Part shown: positions 25,181 through 35,959 of the stretch, piece by piece
How the letters are laid out: every line of letters begins with the position of its first letter
How positions within the stretch are numbered: position 1 is the first letter of the stretch
Origin: Aquimarina sp. AU58
Lineage (GTDB): Bacteria; Bacteroidota; Bacteroidia; Flavobacteriales; Flavobacteriaceae
Assembly: GCF_900312745.1 (NCBI RefSeq)
Contig: NZ_OMPD01000006.1
Coordinates: 62,001-126,000 of the forward strand
Length of the DNA stretch: 64,000 nt
Reading direction: 5' to 3'
Position numbers and translations under genes: made by a program
Notes under the pieces: generated by a model
What the model saw: only the letters and a program-made list of their open reading frames with translations
The model's database searches: none
Told to the model about the DNA's origin: nothing

Positions 25181-27609
25181 TTTTCTACTTTTAATTTATC
25201 AATTAAATCTTCAATTTTTTCGATACCTTCATTTGTTAGATGTAATATCGCTTTTTTATTAAGATGATATTGATCCGGATGTTCTAGCTTTTCTAGAATA
25301 GGTACTACTTCTTTTGCCTTGATCTGTTTAAACATAGGAAGCATTTTGTGAGCAATCTTTTTAATATGATAGATATCTTTTTTTCTGATTGTTGTTTTTA
25401 GTTCTTTAACATTGTCAATAGTACTTTCATAAAATGTATCTAGAATTGCATATAAAGAATCAGAATCACCTTGCGCAAAAAGCATTAGATCGCTAAGAGA
25501 ATATTGTTCGTTAGATAGGTTAAGACCATTATGAGTTGTCCCATTATAATTGGTTAAATCAACACTAAGTATCTTGGCAATAAGATCAATTAATTCTTTT
25601 GGGGCATATGGTTTTCGCAAGCTGGCAGCAAATCCAGCCTCTCGATACTCTGTAAAAGAAGTATCTGTTCTACCAGATAATGCAACAACTGGTATAGTGG
25701 ATTGATTTGCATTACTTTTTATAGATTGTAAAAGTTCAAAACCACCCATTTTTGGCATTTGAATATCAGTAAGCACAAGATCGTATGTATTGGTCTGTAA
25801 TAATGAGATCGCTTCAATACCGTTTTTACAAATATCATAAGTCAGACCGGCTAATGTAGCTACCTCACTGGTTAGAGCTAATTGACTAGGATCATCATCA
25901 ACGATCAAAACCTTCTTATTTGTAAGATTCTGTATTTCTGGAACTTCTGATTCTTCTTCGGGGATTGATATATCAGACTGTTTAAAAGGAATATAAAATG
26001 TAAATTTACTACCTACATTAAGTTCACTCTCTAATTCGATTTTACCTTTTAAGAGTTTAATTATTTTTTTGGTAATAGCAAGCCCTAAACCAAAACCACC
26101 GTACTTTTTTTCGGTATTATCATCTCCTTGAGAAAACTCTTCGAAAATATAATGCTGTTGCTCCTTTGTAATTCCAATTCCTGTATCTTTTACAGATATA
26201 ACCAATTGTTTTTCCGACAAACCATTTTCGATAACCTTACTATCAATTGTTATAGAGCCTTCATTAGTAAATTTATAAGCATTATTTACCAAATTTGTCA
26301 ATACCTGTTTTATTCTAAAAGGATCTCCTAAATACTGTTTTTTTAATTGAGGATCTGTTATAATCCTAATATCAAGATTTTTCTTATCATTTATAGGAAT
26401 AACACTAGAAATCGTATTTTCTATTAATTTTTGTGGAGAAAACGGAAGCTCTTCAATTACCATTCGACCGGCCTCAAGTTTTGATAAATCAAGAAGGTCA
26501 TTTACCAGGTGAAGAATATAGTCTGATGATTTTTTTAAGTGATCCAGATAATGCTTTTGCTTATTGTCTAGCCCGGTTCTTTCTAATAAATCCGAATATC
26601 CAATAACCGTATTTAAAGGAGAACGAAGGTCATGAGTAACCGTATTAATTAAAGATTCCCGTGTTTTTAAAAGAGATTCGGTATATGTTTTTTCGGCTTC
26701 GAGTTCATTACGGTATTTTTGACTTTTAGAAACATCTTTAGTAATCAAAAACAGAAATATGATTGCTATTAGCAGACTAATGGCTGCAATTATTACAATA
26801 ATATCTGCGGTATTATTTAGAACCTGATTAGAAGCTTCTAGACGTGCAAAATATTCATTTCTTTCATTACGCTCAATAGAAGCAAGTAAGTCTCTTAGCT
26901 GTTTTGTAATGATTTGATCTTTTTTGAGAAGATTGTTCTCCTTTAGCGTTATTTCACGCCTATATTTCTTATCCTTTTGTTCAAGCTCAGCAAGTACTTG
27001 TTTTACAGAAGTCGCTAATGAATCGACTGTCTGATTGGTAAGTCGTTTTGCATTATCTTGTCTGGTTAATTCTAGAATATTTATCAGTGCCCTTCTTGTA
27101 CGAGGATCATATTTTTTAAATCGGATATCATATTTGGTATATCCGCCAAAGCTTTTGTTTACTTTTTCCAGTTCATCAATAGCAGTCTCGTATAACCCTT
27201 TTTGTTTTCGCTGCTCATAAACTTTAATAAGCTCTTCGAGGTTTTTATTTTTACTATCAATAAGATGTTTGATACTATCGATTTTTCGAGTTTGTAAAGT
27301 ATCATCAGATATTTCAGAAACCTGATTAATTGTTTTTAAGATGGTATCTATTTTAGCTTTATAAGTAATAAACTTTTTAACATCAGAAGTTTGAATGATA
27401 TTTCTTGTTAAGCTTTCTGCTTCATATAACCCTGTTATCGTTTCACCAACAAGAAAGAGTTTTTCGTTATTTTGATTTTTGATTTCGGTAATTTGAGTAT
27501 AATTACCTAATTGCTGGTAGATAACCCAAAATGCAGTTACAGCAAGTAAACCTGCAAGTAGATAACCTGCAATAATTTTAAAAGTAACCGATCTTTTCGT
27601 ATTCTTCAT
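25177..27609 (-). CDS. hybrid sensor histidine kinase with receiver and Hpt domains
   Basis: An 810-residue membrane kinase. TM1 at about 10-32 and TM2 at about 276-296 bound a helical periplasmic sensor. The HisKA domain carries the His in THDLRSPLN (about 341), followed by HATPase motifs NLVNNAYKFT, DTGIGI and GFGLGLAI, a receiver domain with LVLTDIQMPKMGG, and a C-terminal Hpt domain with the His of KIAHKMLPMFK. Such kinases pass phosphate His-Asp-His-Asp to a separate regulator. Its stop codon shares TTAA with that of the NtrC-type regulator on the other strand, which is the obvious candidate output. Confidence 0.93.
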   Translation of the reverse strand: MKNTKRSVTFKIIAGYLLAGLLAVTAFWVIYQQLGNYTQITEIKNQNNEKLFLVGETITGLYEAESLTRNIIQTSDVKKFITYKAKIDTILKTINQVSEISDDTLQTRKIDSIKHLIDSKNKNLEELIKVYEQRKQKGLYETAIDELEKVNKSFGGYTKYDIRFKKYDPRTRRALINILELTRQDNAKRLTNQTVDSLATSVKQVLAELEQKDKKYRREITLKENNLLKKDQIITKQLRDLLASIERNERNEYFARLEASNQVLNNTADIIVIIAAISLLIAIIFLFLITKDVSKSQKYRNELEAEKTYTESLLKTRESLINTVTHDLRSPLNTVIGYSDLLERTGLDNKQKHYLDHLKKSSDYILHLVNDLLDLSKLEAGRMVIEELPFSPQKLIENTISSVIPINDKKNLDIRIITDPQLKKQYLGDPFRIKQVLTNLVNNAYKFTNEGSITIDSKVIENGLSEKQLVISVKDTGIGITKEQQHYIFEEFSQGDDNTEKKYGGFGLGLAITKKIIKLLKGKIELESELNVGSKFTFYIPFKQSDISIPEEESEVPEIQNLTNKKVLIVDDDPSQLALTSEVATLAGLTYDICKNGIEAISLLQTNTYDLVLTDIQMPKMGGFELLQSIKSNANQSTIPVVALSGRTDTSFTEYREAGFAASLRKPYAPKELIDLIAKILSVDLTNYNGTTHNGLNLSNEQYSLSDLMLFAQGDSDSLYAILDTFYESTIDNVKELKTTIRKKDIYHIKKIAHKMLPMFKQIKAKEVVPILEKLEHPDQYHLNKKAILHLTNEGIEKIEDLIDKLKVEN

Positions 27610-27707
27610 AACCCTTTTATAACTTCAAAAACCCTAAAGCATTGCTTTGTTTTAGTATAGATTCTACATTACATCAAATAAATGTACAATAAATCAATAA
27701 AACACAG

Positions 27708-27715
27708 TATTTTTG
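27708..27715 (+). promoter_or_regulatory. -7 promoter element before the first TPP riboswitch
   Basis: TATTTTTG matches TAnnTTTG and lies about 15 bp before the riboswitch core. The -33 region is not conserved. Confidence 0.5.
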
Positions 27716-27728
27716 CGCCAAAATCTCA

Positions 27729-27814
27729 AAAGGGGTGCTTTTTAAGTTTAAAATGTAAAAGGCTGAGATCATACCCGATGAACCTGGGCGAGTAATGTTG
27801 CCAAGGGACTGTGG
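27729..27814 (+). promoter_or_regulatory. TPP riboswitch (THI element) of the thiamine TonB receptor
   Basis: The conserved segments of the THI element occur in order: GGGGTGC (27732-27738), GGCTGAGATCATACCC (27761-27776), GAACCTG (27780-27786), GTAATGTTGCC and AAGGGA. It binds thiamine diphosphate and should switch off the receptor gene at 27980 when thiamine is plentiful. Between aptamer and gene lies a 12-bp hairpin (27818-27844, one mismatch) and a weaker stem ending in T7 near 27917, candidate expression-platform parts. Confidence 0.92.
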
Positions 27815-27979
27815 AACCAAAAAAGGTACGATGTGCCTCTTTTGTGATAAGCAAGATGACATTATAGAAAATACCAAAACTTTAGGTAGCATGTATATTC
27901 TTAATGGTATCAAGCTTTTTTTAAGTACTAATTTTATAACAGAATAATAACCCCTTTTATTCGTAATGAATGTTTACGG

Positions 27980-30199
27980 ATGAAAAACGTATTATTATAT
28001 TTTACACTTTTATTATTGAGCATTAACCTTACGGCTCAGGAAAAATCAACAGATTCTACTCAAACCAAGATAGAAAAACTAGATGAAGTTTTAGTAAAAT
28101 CTGTACGAGTAGAGGCAGATTCACCTATCACCCATTCTAATTTGTCTAAAGAGGAACTGGCGACACGCAATCTAGGTCAGGATATTCCGATTTTATTAAA
28201 TTATTTACCAGGAGTAGTTACGACTTCTGATGCAGGAACTGGAGTTGGGTATACATATATTAGAGTAAGAGGTAGTGATGCATCAAGAGTAAATGTTACA
28301 TTAAATGGGATACCTTTTAATGATGCAGAGAGCCAGGGTACATTTTGGGTAAACCTTCCTGATTTTGCATCTTCTGTCGAAAACCTTCAACTTCAGCGTG
28401 GGGTAGGAACTTCAACTAATGGTTCGGGAGCTTTTGGAGCAAGTTTAAACTTATTAACAGACGCTGTTTCTGAAAAAGCTAATGCAGAAATTTCGAATAC
28501 TGTGGGGTCCTTCGGAACCAGAAAGCATAACTTAAAATTTAGTACAGGATTAATTAACGAAAAGATAGAAATAGCAGGTCGTTTATCAGCTATTGCATCA
28601 GACGGCTATGTCGACCGTGCTTCTTCAGATTTAAAATCGTATTTCGTACAAGGATCTTATGTAAACGATAACACTTTAATTAAAGCAATTACTTTTGGTG
28701 GACATGAGATTACATATCAATCGTGGAATGGTATTGATAAGACTACTTTAGAAAATGACAGACGATTTAATCCAATAGGATTTCAATATGATGCCGAAGG
28801 AAATCTTCAAGGGTTTTATGAGAATGAAGTAGATAATTATAAACAAGATCATTACCAATTGCATTGGAACCAAAAGTATAATAATAACTGGTCTACAAAT
28901 TTAGGCCTAAATTATACGTATGGTCGAGGATTCTTTGAGCAATATGTAGATGAGTGGCATTATAGTAATGTGTTATTTTCTGATCAGGCTACTTTGGCAT
29001 TCTTAGGAGTAAATCCTGTTACTGTTAACGGAGAAGAAATTACACAAACCGATTATCTTCGTAAAAGATGGTTGCAGAACGATTTTTATGTTGCAAATGC
29101 TAGTGTGAATTATAAAGATAAGAATCTCGATATCGATTTTGGTGGATTCTATAGTTATTATGACGGAGATCATTTTGGTGAAATTATTTGGACAGAGAAC
29201 CCTATCGGTTTTCAGAGCGGAGACAAATACTATTTTGGAAATGGAAAGAAAACCGAATACTCTGTTTTTGGTAAAACCACCTATAGAATTAATGACAAAT
29301 GGAGCGCATTTTTAGACTTGCAAGGGCGTTTTGTAAATTATAAAACCTCAGGGTTAACTTCAAAAAGAGTAGCACTTCAAGTAGATAAAAACTACGCATT
29401 CTTTAACCCAAAAATGGGAGCAACCTTTCATGTAAATGATGCAAATCATCTATATGTATCTTATGCCAGAGCTAATAGGGAACCAAGAAGAGATGATTTT
29501 GAAAATGGGATAGATACAGCAGAGAGACTTAATGATATTGAACTAGGATGGCGATTAGCAAAAAACAAAGTAATAGTAAATACCAACCTTTATTATATGT
29601 GGTATAGAGATCAATTGGTACTAACAGGAGCATTAGATGATGTAGGTGCGCCAATTAGAGCAACTAGTGGAGAAAGCTATCGTTTGGGAATCGAAATAGA
29701 TGCAGATATTACACTTTCTGATCAATTTGTAGTTAAACCCAATGTTTCATTAAGTACGAATAAGAATAAAGATTTTATAACCTCTAGAGATGGTAGTTTA
29801 GCAAATCTTGGAGATACAAACATCTCATATTCTCCTAATATTGTAGCGGGCAATATGTTTATATATCGCCCTATAAAAAACCTTCAATTAGGATTGCTGT
29901 CTAAGTTTGTAGGAGAGCAATACATGGGGAATATTGATAGTAAGGTTTCGAAACTCGATAGTTTCTTTATAAATGACCTTAATGTGGTATATGAAATCAA
30001 AAATATTCCTGTTTTTAAATCTATAGTATTAACAGGGTTGGTTAATAATGTCTTTGATGAGGAATATGTGTCTAATGGATACTTTTTTACATTTGATGAT
30101 GATTTTTCTAATCCAGGTACGGTGACTACCATCGAGGGAGCAGGTTTTTATCCGCAGGCAGGGATTAATTTTTTACTTGGAGCAACATTAAAATTTTAA
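27980..30199 (+). CDS. TonB-dependent receptor, probable thiamine uptake
   Basis: A 739-residue outer-membrane receptor. Signal peptide to about residue 20 (LTAQ), TonB box region near 35-45 (KLDEVLVKSVRVEAD), plug domain (about 50-165, YIRVRGSDASRVNVTLNGIPFNDAESQG) in pieces, then the barrel to the C-terminal NFLLGATLKF. It lacks the N-terminal carboxypeptidase-like domain of the phytase-linked receptor. Its TPP riboswitch indicates thiamine or a related compound as cargo, as predicted for OMR1-type receptors of Bacteroidota. It precedes a second TPP riboswitch, so the synthesis genes are controlled separately. Confidence 0.93.
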   Translation: MKNVLLYFTLLLLSINLTAQEKSTDSTQTKIEKLDEVLVKSVRVEADSPITHSNLSKEELATRNLGQDIPILLNYLPGVVTTSDAGTGVGYTYIRVRGSDASRVNVTLNGIPFNDAESQGTFWVNLPDFASSVENLQLQRGVGTSTNGSGAFGASLNLLTDAVSEKANAEISNTVGSFGTRKHNLKFSTGLINEKIEIAGRLSAIASDGYVDRASSDLKSYFVQGSYVNDNTLIKAITFGGHEITYQSWNGIDKTTLENDRRFNPIGFQYDAEGNLQGFYENEVDNYKQDHYQLHWNQKYNNNWSTNLGLNYTYGRGFFEQYVDEWHYSNVLFSDQATLAFLGVNPVTVNGEEITQTDYLRKRWLQNDFYVANASVNYKDKNLDIDFGGFYSYYDGDHFGEIIWTENPIGFQSGDKYYFGNGKKTEYSVFGKTTYRINDKWSAFLDLQGRFVNYKTSGLTSKRVALQVDKNYAFFNPKMGATFHVNDANHLYVSYARANREPRRDDFENGIDTAERLNDIELGWRLAKNKVIVNTNLYYMWYRDQLVLTGALDDVGAPIRATSGESYRLGIEIDADITLSDQFVVKPNVSLSTNKNKDFITSRDGSLANLGDTNISYSPNIVAGNMFIYRPIKNLQLGLLSKFVGEQYMGNIDSKVSKLDSFFINDLNVVYEIKNIPVFKSIVLTGLVNNVFDEEYVSNGYFFTFDDDFSNPGTVTTIEGAGFYPQAGINFLLGATLKF

Positions 30200-30270
30200 A
30201 TAAGAGGAGGTTAAAACTTGGCTTTAACCTTCTTTTTTGTATAAGTTTTATTACTTTTATAACATAAACT

Positions 30271-30350
30271 TTAGGGGTGTCCTTAACTTCGGTTAGGTCT
30301 GAGAAATACCCTTTGAACCTGATGCGGTTAGTACCGACGAAGGGAAAAGT
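30271..30350 (+). promoter_or_regulatory. TPP riboswitch of the thi biosynthesis operon
   Basis: A second THI element: AGGGGTGTCC (30273-30282), GGTCTGAGAAATACCC (30296-30311), TTGAACCTGATGCGGTTAGT (30313-30332) and CGAAGGGA. A short stem after it (ATCACA...TGTGAT, then TTTTTCTTCTC, to about 30384) may be the terminator of the expression platform. It should repress thiS-thiH when TPP is high. Confidence 0.93.
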
Positions 30351-30434
30351 AAATATCACATTTTTATACGTGTGATTTTTCTTCTCTATTTAGGCAATTA
30401 CGACCTAAAGTTTATGGAATTAATATATAAAAAA

Positions 30435-30635
30435 ATGACCATAAACGTTAACAATCAATCTCAATCAATTTCAGAAAACAGTTCAATTAAAAAACTGTTA
30501 GAGCAATTAGATATTCTTCCTAACGGAATTGCTATTGCCATTAATAATAAAGTCATTTCTAAAGAAGAATGGGAACAAACAATGATAGAAAACGATGATG
30601 ATATAGTAATCATAAAAGCTACTCAAGGAGGGTAA
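30435..30635 (+). CDS. thiS: sulfur carrier protein ThiS
   Basis: A 66-residue ubiquitin-like sulfur carrier ending in Gly-Gly (KATQGG), which is thiocarboxylated to give sulfur to the thiazole. I start at MTINVNNQSQSI (30435); the longer in-frame reading from 30372 would begin within the riboswitch leader and is not conserved. First gene of the thi operon. No ThiF-type adenylyltransferase, which activates ThiS, is present in the window. Confidence 0.93.
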   Translation: MTINVNNQSQSISENSSIKKLLEQLDILPNGIAIAINNKVISKEEWEQTMIENDDDIVIIKATQGG

Positions 30636-30698
30636 GTTAATTACAAATCATTAATACCATAAGAAAAACTAACAGCAAAGGGTATAATCAAAACCTGA

Positions 30699-32569
<1,871 letters not shown>

Positions 32570-32570
<1 letters not shown>

Positions 32571-32625
32571 GTGTCAGCAATTAGGTGTTGGGTTTCAGTA
32601 ATCCTGATACCTAATTGCTGATACC
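32570..32625. repeat. inverted repeat between thiC and the thiE-like gene
   Basis: Two 23-nt arms (32570-32592 and 32603-32625) are reverse complements at 19 of 23 positions, including a perfect 13-bp core (TCAGCAATTAGGT with ACCTAATTGCTGA), separated by 10 nt. The arms contain the words GGT[A/G]TCAG and CTGATACC also seen in the repeats around the four-helix-bundle gene at 35508-35959. Confidence 0.8.
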
Positions 32626-32654
32626 CGGTAACTAAAACCTGATATTTAAAACCT

Positions 32655-33257
32655 ATGCTAATCATATTAACCTCAGAACGAGAATTAGAGAACGAAGCAG
32701 GTAAAATCAATAAACTTTTCGATAGTGGTCTGGAGATACTGCATTTTCGCAAACCAACATTAGATGTAGAAGGATATAGAACTTTCCTCAACCAAATTGA
32801 CACAAAATACTACAACCGTATTATGATACATCAATTTCATGAGTTATGTGAAGAATTTAATTTGAGAGGAATTCATATTCAGGAGCAACCACGATTGGAT
32901 TTAGAAGAAAAACTAGAAGAATATATTAATAATTATAAAACAAAAGGCTATAAAGTAAGTAGCTCCTTTCATTCTAAAGAGGATATAAAAAATTGCTCGG
33001 TTAATTTTGAATATGTGTTATTAAGCCCTGTTTTTAGTTCAATTTCAAAAGTTGGTTATACTGGAAAAGGATTTGATGTTACTGACCTAAATGAATTTGT
33101 AATAGGGATGGGCGGAATTAATGAAAACACATTGCAAGCAACATTCGATCTGGGATATAGAGGAATCGGTGTTTTAGGTGGAATATGGAATACAGAAGAT
33201 TCATTAAAAAGTTTCAAAATAATTTATGATAAACTTAAAACGATACAAATTACTTAA
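32655..33257 (+). CDS. thiamine phosphate synthase-like protein (ThiE/TenI family)
   Basis: A 200-residue TIM barrel of the ThiE/TenI family, first of two in this operon. Motifs: LHFRKP (near 29-34), GIHIQEQPR, SSSFHSKEDI, and LLSPVFSSISKVGYTGKGFD where ThiE has the GxGP...TxTK phosphate loop. That loop is altered, so it may be a TenI-like isomerase of the thiazole or a diverged synthase; a true ThiE lies at 34064. It begins 85 bp after thiC behind an inverted repeat. Confidence 0.8.
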   Translation: MLIILTSERELENEAGKINKLFDSGLEILHFRKPTLDVEGYRTFLNQIDTKYYNRIMIHQFHELCEEFNLRGIHIQEQPRLDLEEKLEEYINNYKTKGYKVSSSFHSKEDIKNCSVNFEYVLLSPVFSSISKVGYTGKGFDVTDLNEFVIGMGGINENTLQATFDLGYRGIGVLGGIWNTEDSLKSFKIIYDKLKTIQIT

Positions 33258-33275
33258 AGTTGATTCTTAATAAGA

Positions 33276-34052
33276 ATGGTAAAAAGACCGTACATACTTA
33301 CTATAGCAGGCTTTGATCCGTCTAACGGAGCTGGACTTACTGCAGATATTAAAACAATCGAAGCATTAAAAGGCTATGGTTTATCTGTTTGTACTGCAAA
33401 TACGATCCAGAATGATGTTGAATTTATATCGTGCCAATGGATGGATTTTGATGTGATTAAAAATCAAATAGATATACTATTTGATCGGTTTGCAATAACG
33501 TATGTAAAAATAGGAATCGTTCAAAACTGGGAAGTACTCAATCAAATTATTGATGTTGTATTAGAAAAAAATAATGCAATTAAAATTGTTTTAGATCCAG
33601 TATTAAGATCTAGTTCTAATTTTAATTTTCATTCTTATAATGACAATTTGGATGATCAGAATAATATTGAAAAACAGTTTGAGGAAATATTAAACAAAAT
33701 TTACCTTCTAACACCAAATTATAATGAAATAGAGAAATTGTACACAAGTAAAACTATAGAAGAAACAATTACTCATATCTCTAGTAAAGTTAATCTTTTT
33801 CTGAAAGGAGGGCATAGAAAAGAAGCAGTTGGAAAAGATGAACTATTCACTAAAAGTGGAAAGAATTTTGTGTTTAACCCAAAAAAACAAAATGTATCAG
33901 AAAAACATGGAAGCGGTTGCGTGCTTTCTTCAGCAATTACTACATATTTGGCATTAGGATTTCCATTAATAAAAGCTTGTTATAGAGGAAAAAGATATAC
34001 CGAAAAAGTACTGAGTTCTAATGGTAGTTTGCTAGGGTATCATAGAATTTAA
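33276..34052 (+). CDS. thiD: hydroxymethylpyrimidine (phosphate) kinase ThiD
   Basis: A 258-residue ribokinase-fold kinase making HMP-PP for coupling with the thiazole. Motifs: ILTIAGFDPSNGAGLTADIK near the start, VLDPVLRSSSNF in the middle and HGSGCVLSSAITTYLALG near the C-terminus, with the phosphate anion hole and catalytic Cys region. ThiD usually has GTGCT where this protein has GSGCV, a minor change seen in Bacteroidota. 18 bp after the thiE-like gene. Confidence 0.9.
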   Translation: MVKRPYILTIAGFDPSNGAGLTADIKTIEALKGYGLSVCTANTIQNDVEFISCQWMDFDVIKNQIDILFDRFAITYVKIGIVQNWEVLNQIIDVVLEKNNAIKIVLDPVLRSSSNFNFHSYNDNLDDQNNIEKQFEEILNKIYLLTPNYNEIEKLYTSKTIEETITHISSKVNLFLKGGHRKEAVGKDELFTKSGKNFVFNPKKQNVSEKHGSGCVLSSAITTYLALGFPLIKACYRGKRYTEKVLSSNGSLLGYHRI

Positions 34053-34063
34053 TAATAAAGATT

Positions 34064-34711
34064 ATGAAAGAAGTAGGTTTACAATATATTTCACAAGGCA
34101 AAACTCCACAGGAGCATCTTAAAAATATAGAGAATGCTTGCAAAGCTGGTTGCAAATGGATACAACTACGCCTTAAAGAGGTTGATATGGCTACTTATTT
34201 AAATACAGCGTTGCAATGTAGAAATATCTGTGATCAATATGATGCAATTATGATTATCAATGATAATGTAAGTGTGGCAAAAGCTGTTCTGGCCGATGGC
34301 ATACATTTGGGATTAAATGACATGAATCCCCAAGAGGCACGAAAAATTCTGGGAGATAATTTTATTATTGGTGGTACTGCAAATACATTAGAAAACTGCA
34401 TACAACATATAGAAGATGGTGTAGATTATATAGGTCTTGGCCCTTATAAACATACAATAACCAAAAAGAAACTAAGTCCGGTATTAGGGATTGATGGTTA
34501 CACAAGTATTCTTGTCAAATTGAAAAATCAAAATTTAGAATTACCCATAATTGCAATTGGAGGAATTACAGAAAAGGATATTACCACACTTATGCAGACA
34601 GGAATATCAGGAATTGCTGTTTCGGGAGAATTGACAAACCAGGTAAATCTGGAGAAAAAAATAAAAACTATAAAAAAACTAATGGTTCAAAAGCTACCAG
34701 CTAATCGTTAA
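34064..34711 (+). CDS. thiE: thiamine phosphate synthase ThiE
   Basis: A 215-residue TIM barrel that joins HMP-PP and thiazole phosphate. Conserved parts include WIQLRLKE, IINDNVSVAKAVLADGIHLG, GGTANTLE, YIGLGPYKHTITKKK with the diphosphate-binding loop, and AIGGITEKDI. All the key loops are present, unlike the ThiE-like protein upstream. It starts 11 bp after thiD and ends 3 bp before thiG. Confidence 0.94.
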   Translation: MKEVGLQYISQGKTPQEHLKNIENACKAGCKWIQLRLKEVDMATYLNTALQCRNICDQYDAIMIINDNVSVAKAVLADGIHLGLNDMNPQEARKILGDNFIIGGTANTLENCIQHIEDGVDYIGLGPYKHTITKKKLSPVLGIDGYTSILVKLKNQNLELPIIAIGGITEKDITTLMQTGISGIAVSGELTNQVNLEKKIKTIKKLMVQKLPANR

Positions 34712-34714
34712 GAA

Positions 34715-35488
34715 ATGGAAAAATTAAAAATTGCAGATAAAGAATTTTCATCCCGTTTATTTACGGGTACAGGAAAATTTAGCTCTTCTCAGTTAATGAG
34801 GGATGCATTACTTATATCAGAAAGTGAACTAATAACGGTAGCATTAAAAAGAGTTGATGTTAATAATGAGAATGATGATATATTAAAACATTTAGATCAT
34901 CCGCGAATTAATTTACTCCCTAATACATCTGGAGTTCGGGATGCTAAAGAAGCAATCTTTGCTGCTCAATTGGCAAGAGAAGCACTAGAGACCAATTGGA
35001 TAAAGCTAGAGATTCATCCGGATCCAAAATATTTATTGCCAGATCCTATTGAAACCTTAAAAGCAGCTTCAGAATTGGTGAAACAAGGATTTGTAGTCAT
35101 GCCATACATTCATGCAGATCCTGTTTTATGTAAACGATTAGAAGAAGTAGGAACACAATGTGTGATGCCACTAGGTGCGCCTATAGGAAGTAATAAAGGC
35201 TTAAAGACATTAGAGTTTTTAGAAATTATCATAGATCAAAGTAATGTTCCTGTAATTGTAGATGCTGGTATCGGAAGCCCTTCTCATGCGGCTCAAGCGA
35301 TGGAGATTGGTGCAGATGCAGTATTAGTAAATACGGCTATTGCAGTATCTCAACAACCAATAACGATGGCAAAAGCATTTAAAATGGCCGTAGAGGCAGG
35401 TCGTATGGCGTATCATTCAAAATTAGCTCCTGTTAGACAACATGCAGAGGCGAGTAGCCCGTTAACATCATTTTTAACACAAGGTTAA
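34715..35488 (+). CDS. thiG: thiazole synthase ThiG
   Basis: A 257-residue TIM barrel forming the thiazole phosphate from DXP, dehydroglycine and ThiS thiocarboxylate. Features: [10 protein letters not shown] at the start, VALKRVDVN with a lysine of the type that forms the Schiff base, [49 protein letters not shown] and VLVNTAIA. Normally thiH follows at once; here a 452-bp insert with a four-helix-bundle gene intervenes. Confidence 0.96.
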   Translation: MEKLKIADKEFSSRLFTGTGKFSSSQLMRDALLISESELITVALKRVDVNNENDDILKHLDHPRINLLPNTSGVRDAKEAIFAAQLAREALETNWIKLEIHPDPKYLLPDPIETLKAASELVKQGFVVMPYIHADPVLCKRLEEVGTQCVMPLGAPIGSNKGLKTLEFLEIIIDQSNVPVIVDAGIGSPSHAAQAMEIGADAVLVNTAIAVSQQPITMAKAFKMAVEAGRMAYHSKLAPVRQHAEASSPLTSFLTQG

Positions 35489-35507
35489 AAAGAGGTCTCA
35501 GAATTTG

Positions 35508-35959
35508 GGTATCAGGTTTCTGGTATTGGGGGGTAATGTCGAAAAGTGATACTTAGAAACTGATTAAAATATGTTTATGAGAGATTTTAAAGAATTAAAA
35601 GTTTGGAAAGAAAGCCATAAATTATGTTTACTAATTTATGAATTAACTAAGCGGTTTCCTGATGACGAGAGGTTTGGGATTATATCACAACTAAGAAGAG
35701 CATCCACTTCTGTTCCAACCAATATATCTGAAGGTTGTGGTCATGATTCCAACAAAGAATTTGCAAGATTCTTACGAATTGCTTCTGGATCTATTTCAGA
35801 GGTCGAATATCTTTTGATTTTATCAAAAGATTTAGGCTATTTAGAAAAAGAACAAGCAAATGATCTGTTAAACAAGGTAGTTTTTATCAGAAAGATGTTG
35901 TTTAATTTAGTTAAAGCAATTAAGTAATGACAGATGCCCGATACCAGTTACCTGATACC
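35508..35959. mobile_element. putative small mobile element with inverted repeats around a four-helix-bundle gene
   Basis: The segment between thiG and thiH is bounded by 24-nt arms at 35508-35531 and 35936-35959. The right arm is the reverse complement of the left at 20 of 24 positions, starting GGTATCAGGT in both when read inward from the left and from the opposite strand on the right. Inside is one gene (35571-35927). No target-site duplication was made out. The related repeat at 32570-32625 has no gene. The call as mobile rests on the repeats, the odd position in a conserved operon and the known habit of the gene family of occurring in rRNA intervening sequences. Confidence 0.6.
35571..35927 (+). 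CDS. four-helix-bundle protein (23S rRNA intervening-sequence protein family)
   Basis: A 118-residue helical protein matching the TIGR02436/IVS-protein family: DFKELKVWKESHKL at the start, the hallmark SQLRRASTSVPTNISEG (about 40-56) and FARFLRIASGSISEVEY. Relatives sit in intervening sequences of 23S rRNA genes in spirochaetes, and the related Avd protein helps diversity-generating reverse transcriptases; function of the lone genes is unknown. A second ATG at 35577 fits the family N-terminus better. Its TAA overlaps the thiH ATG (TAATG), so translation is probably coupled. It has nothing known to do with thiamine. Confidence 0.9.
   Translation: MFMRDFKELKVWKESHKLCLLIYELTKRFPDDERFGIISQLRRASTSVPTNISEGCGHDSNKEFARFLRIASGSISEVEYLLILSKDLGYLEKEQANDLLNKVVFIRKMLFNLVKAIK

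Noticed and set aside
30372-30434. N-terminal extension of ThiS
   Set aside because: It would start in the riboswitch expression platform; the family N-terminus begins at 30435.
35571-35927. Diversity-generating retroelement around the four-helix (Avd-like) protein
   Set aside because: No reverse transcriptase or template/variable repeat pair lies nearby, so only the single-gene element is supported.
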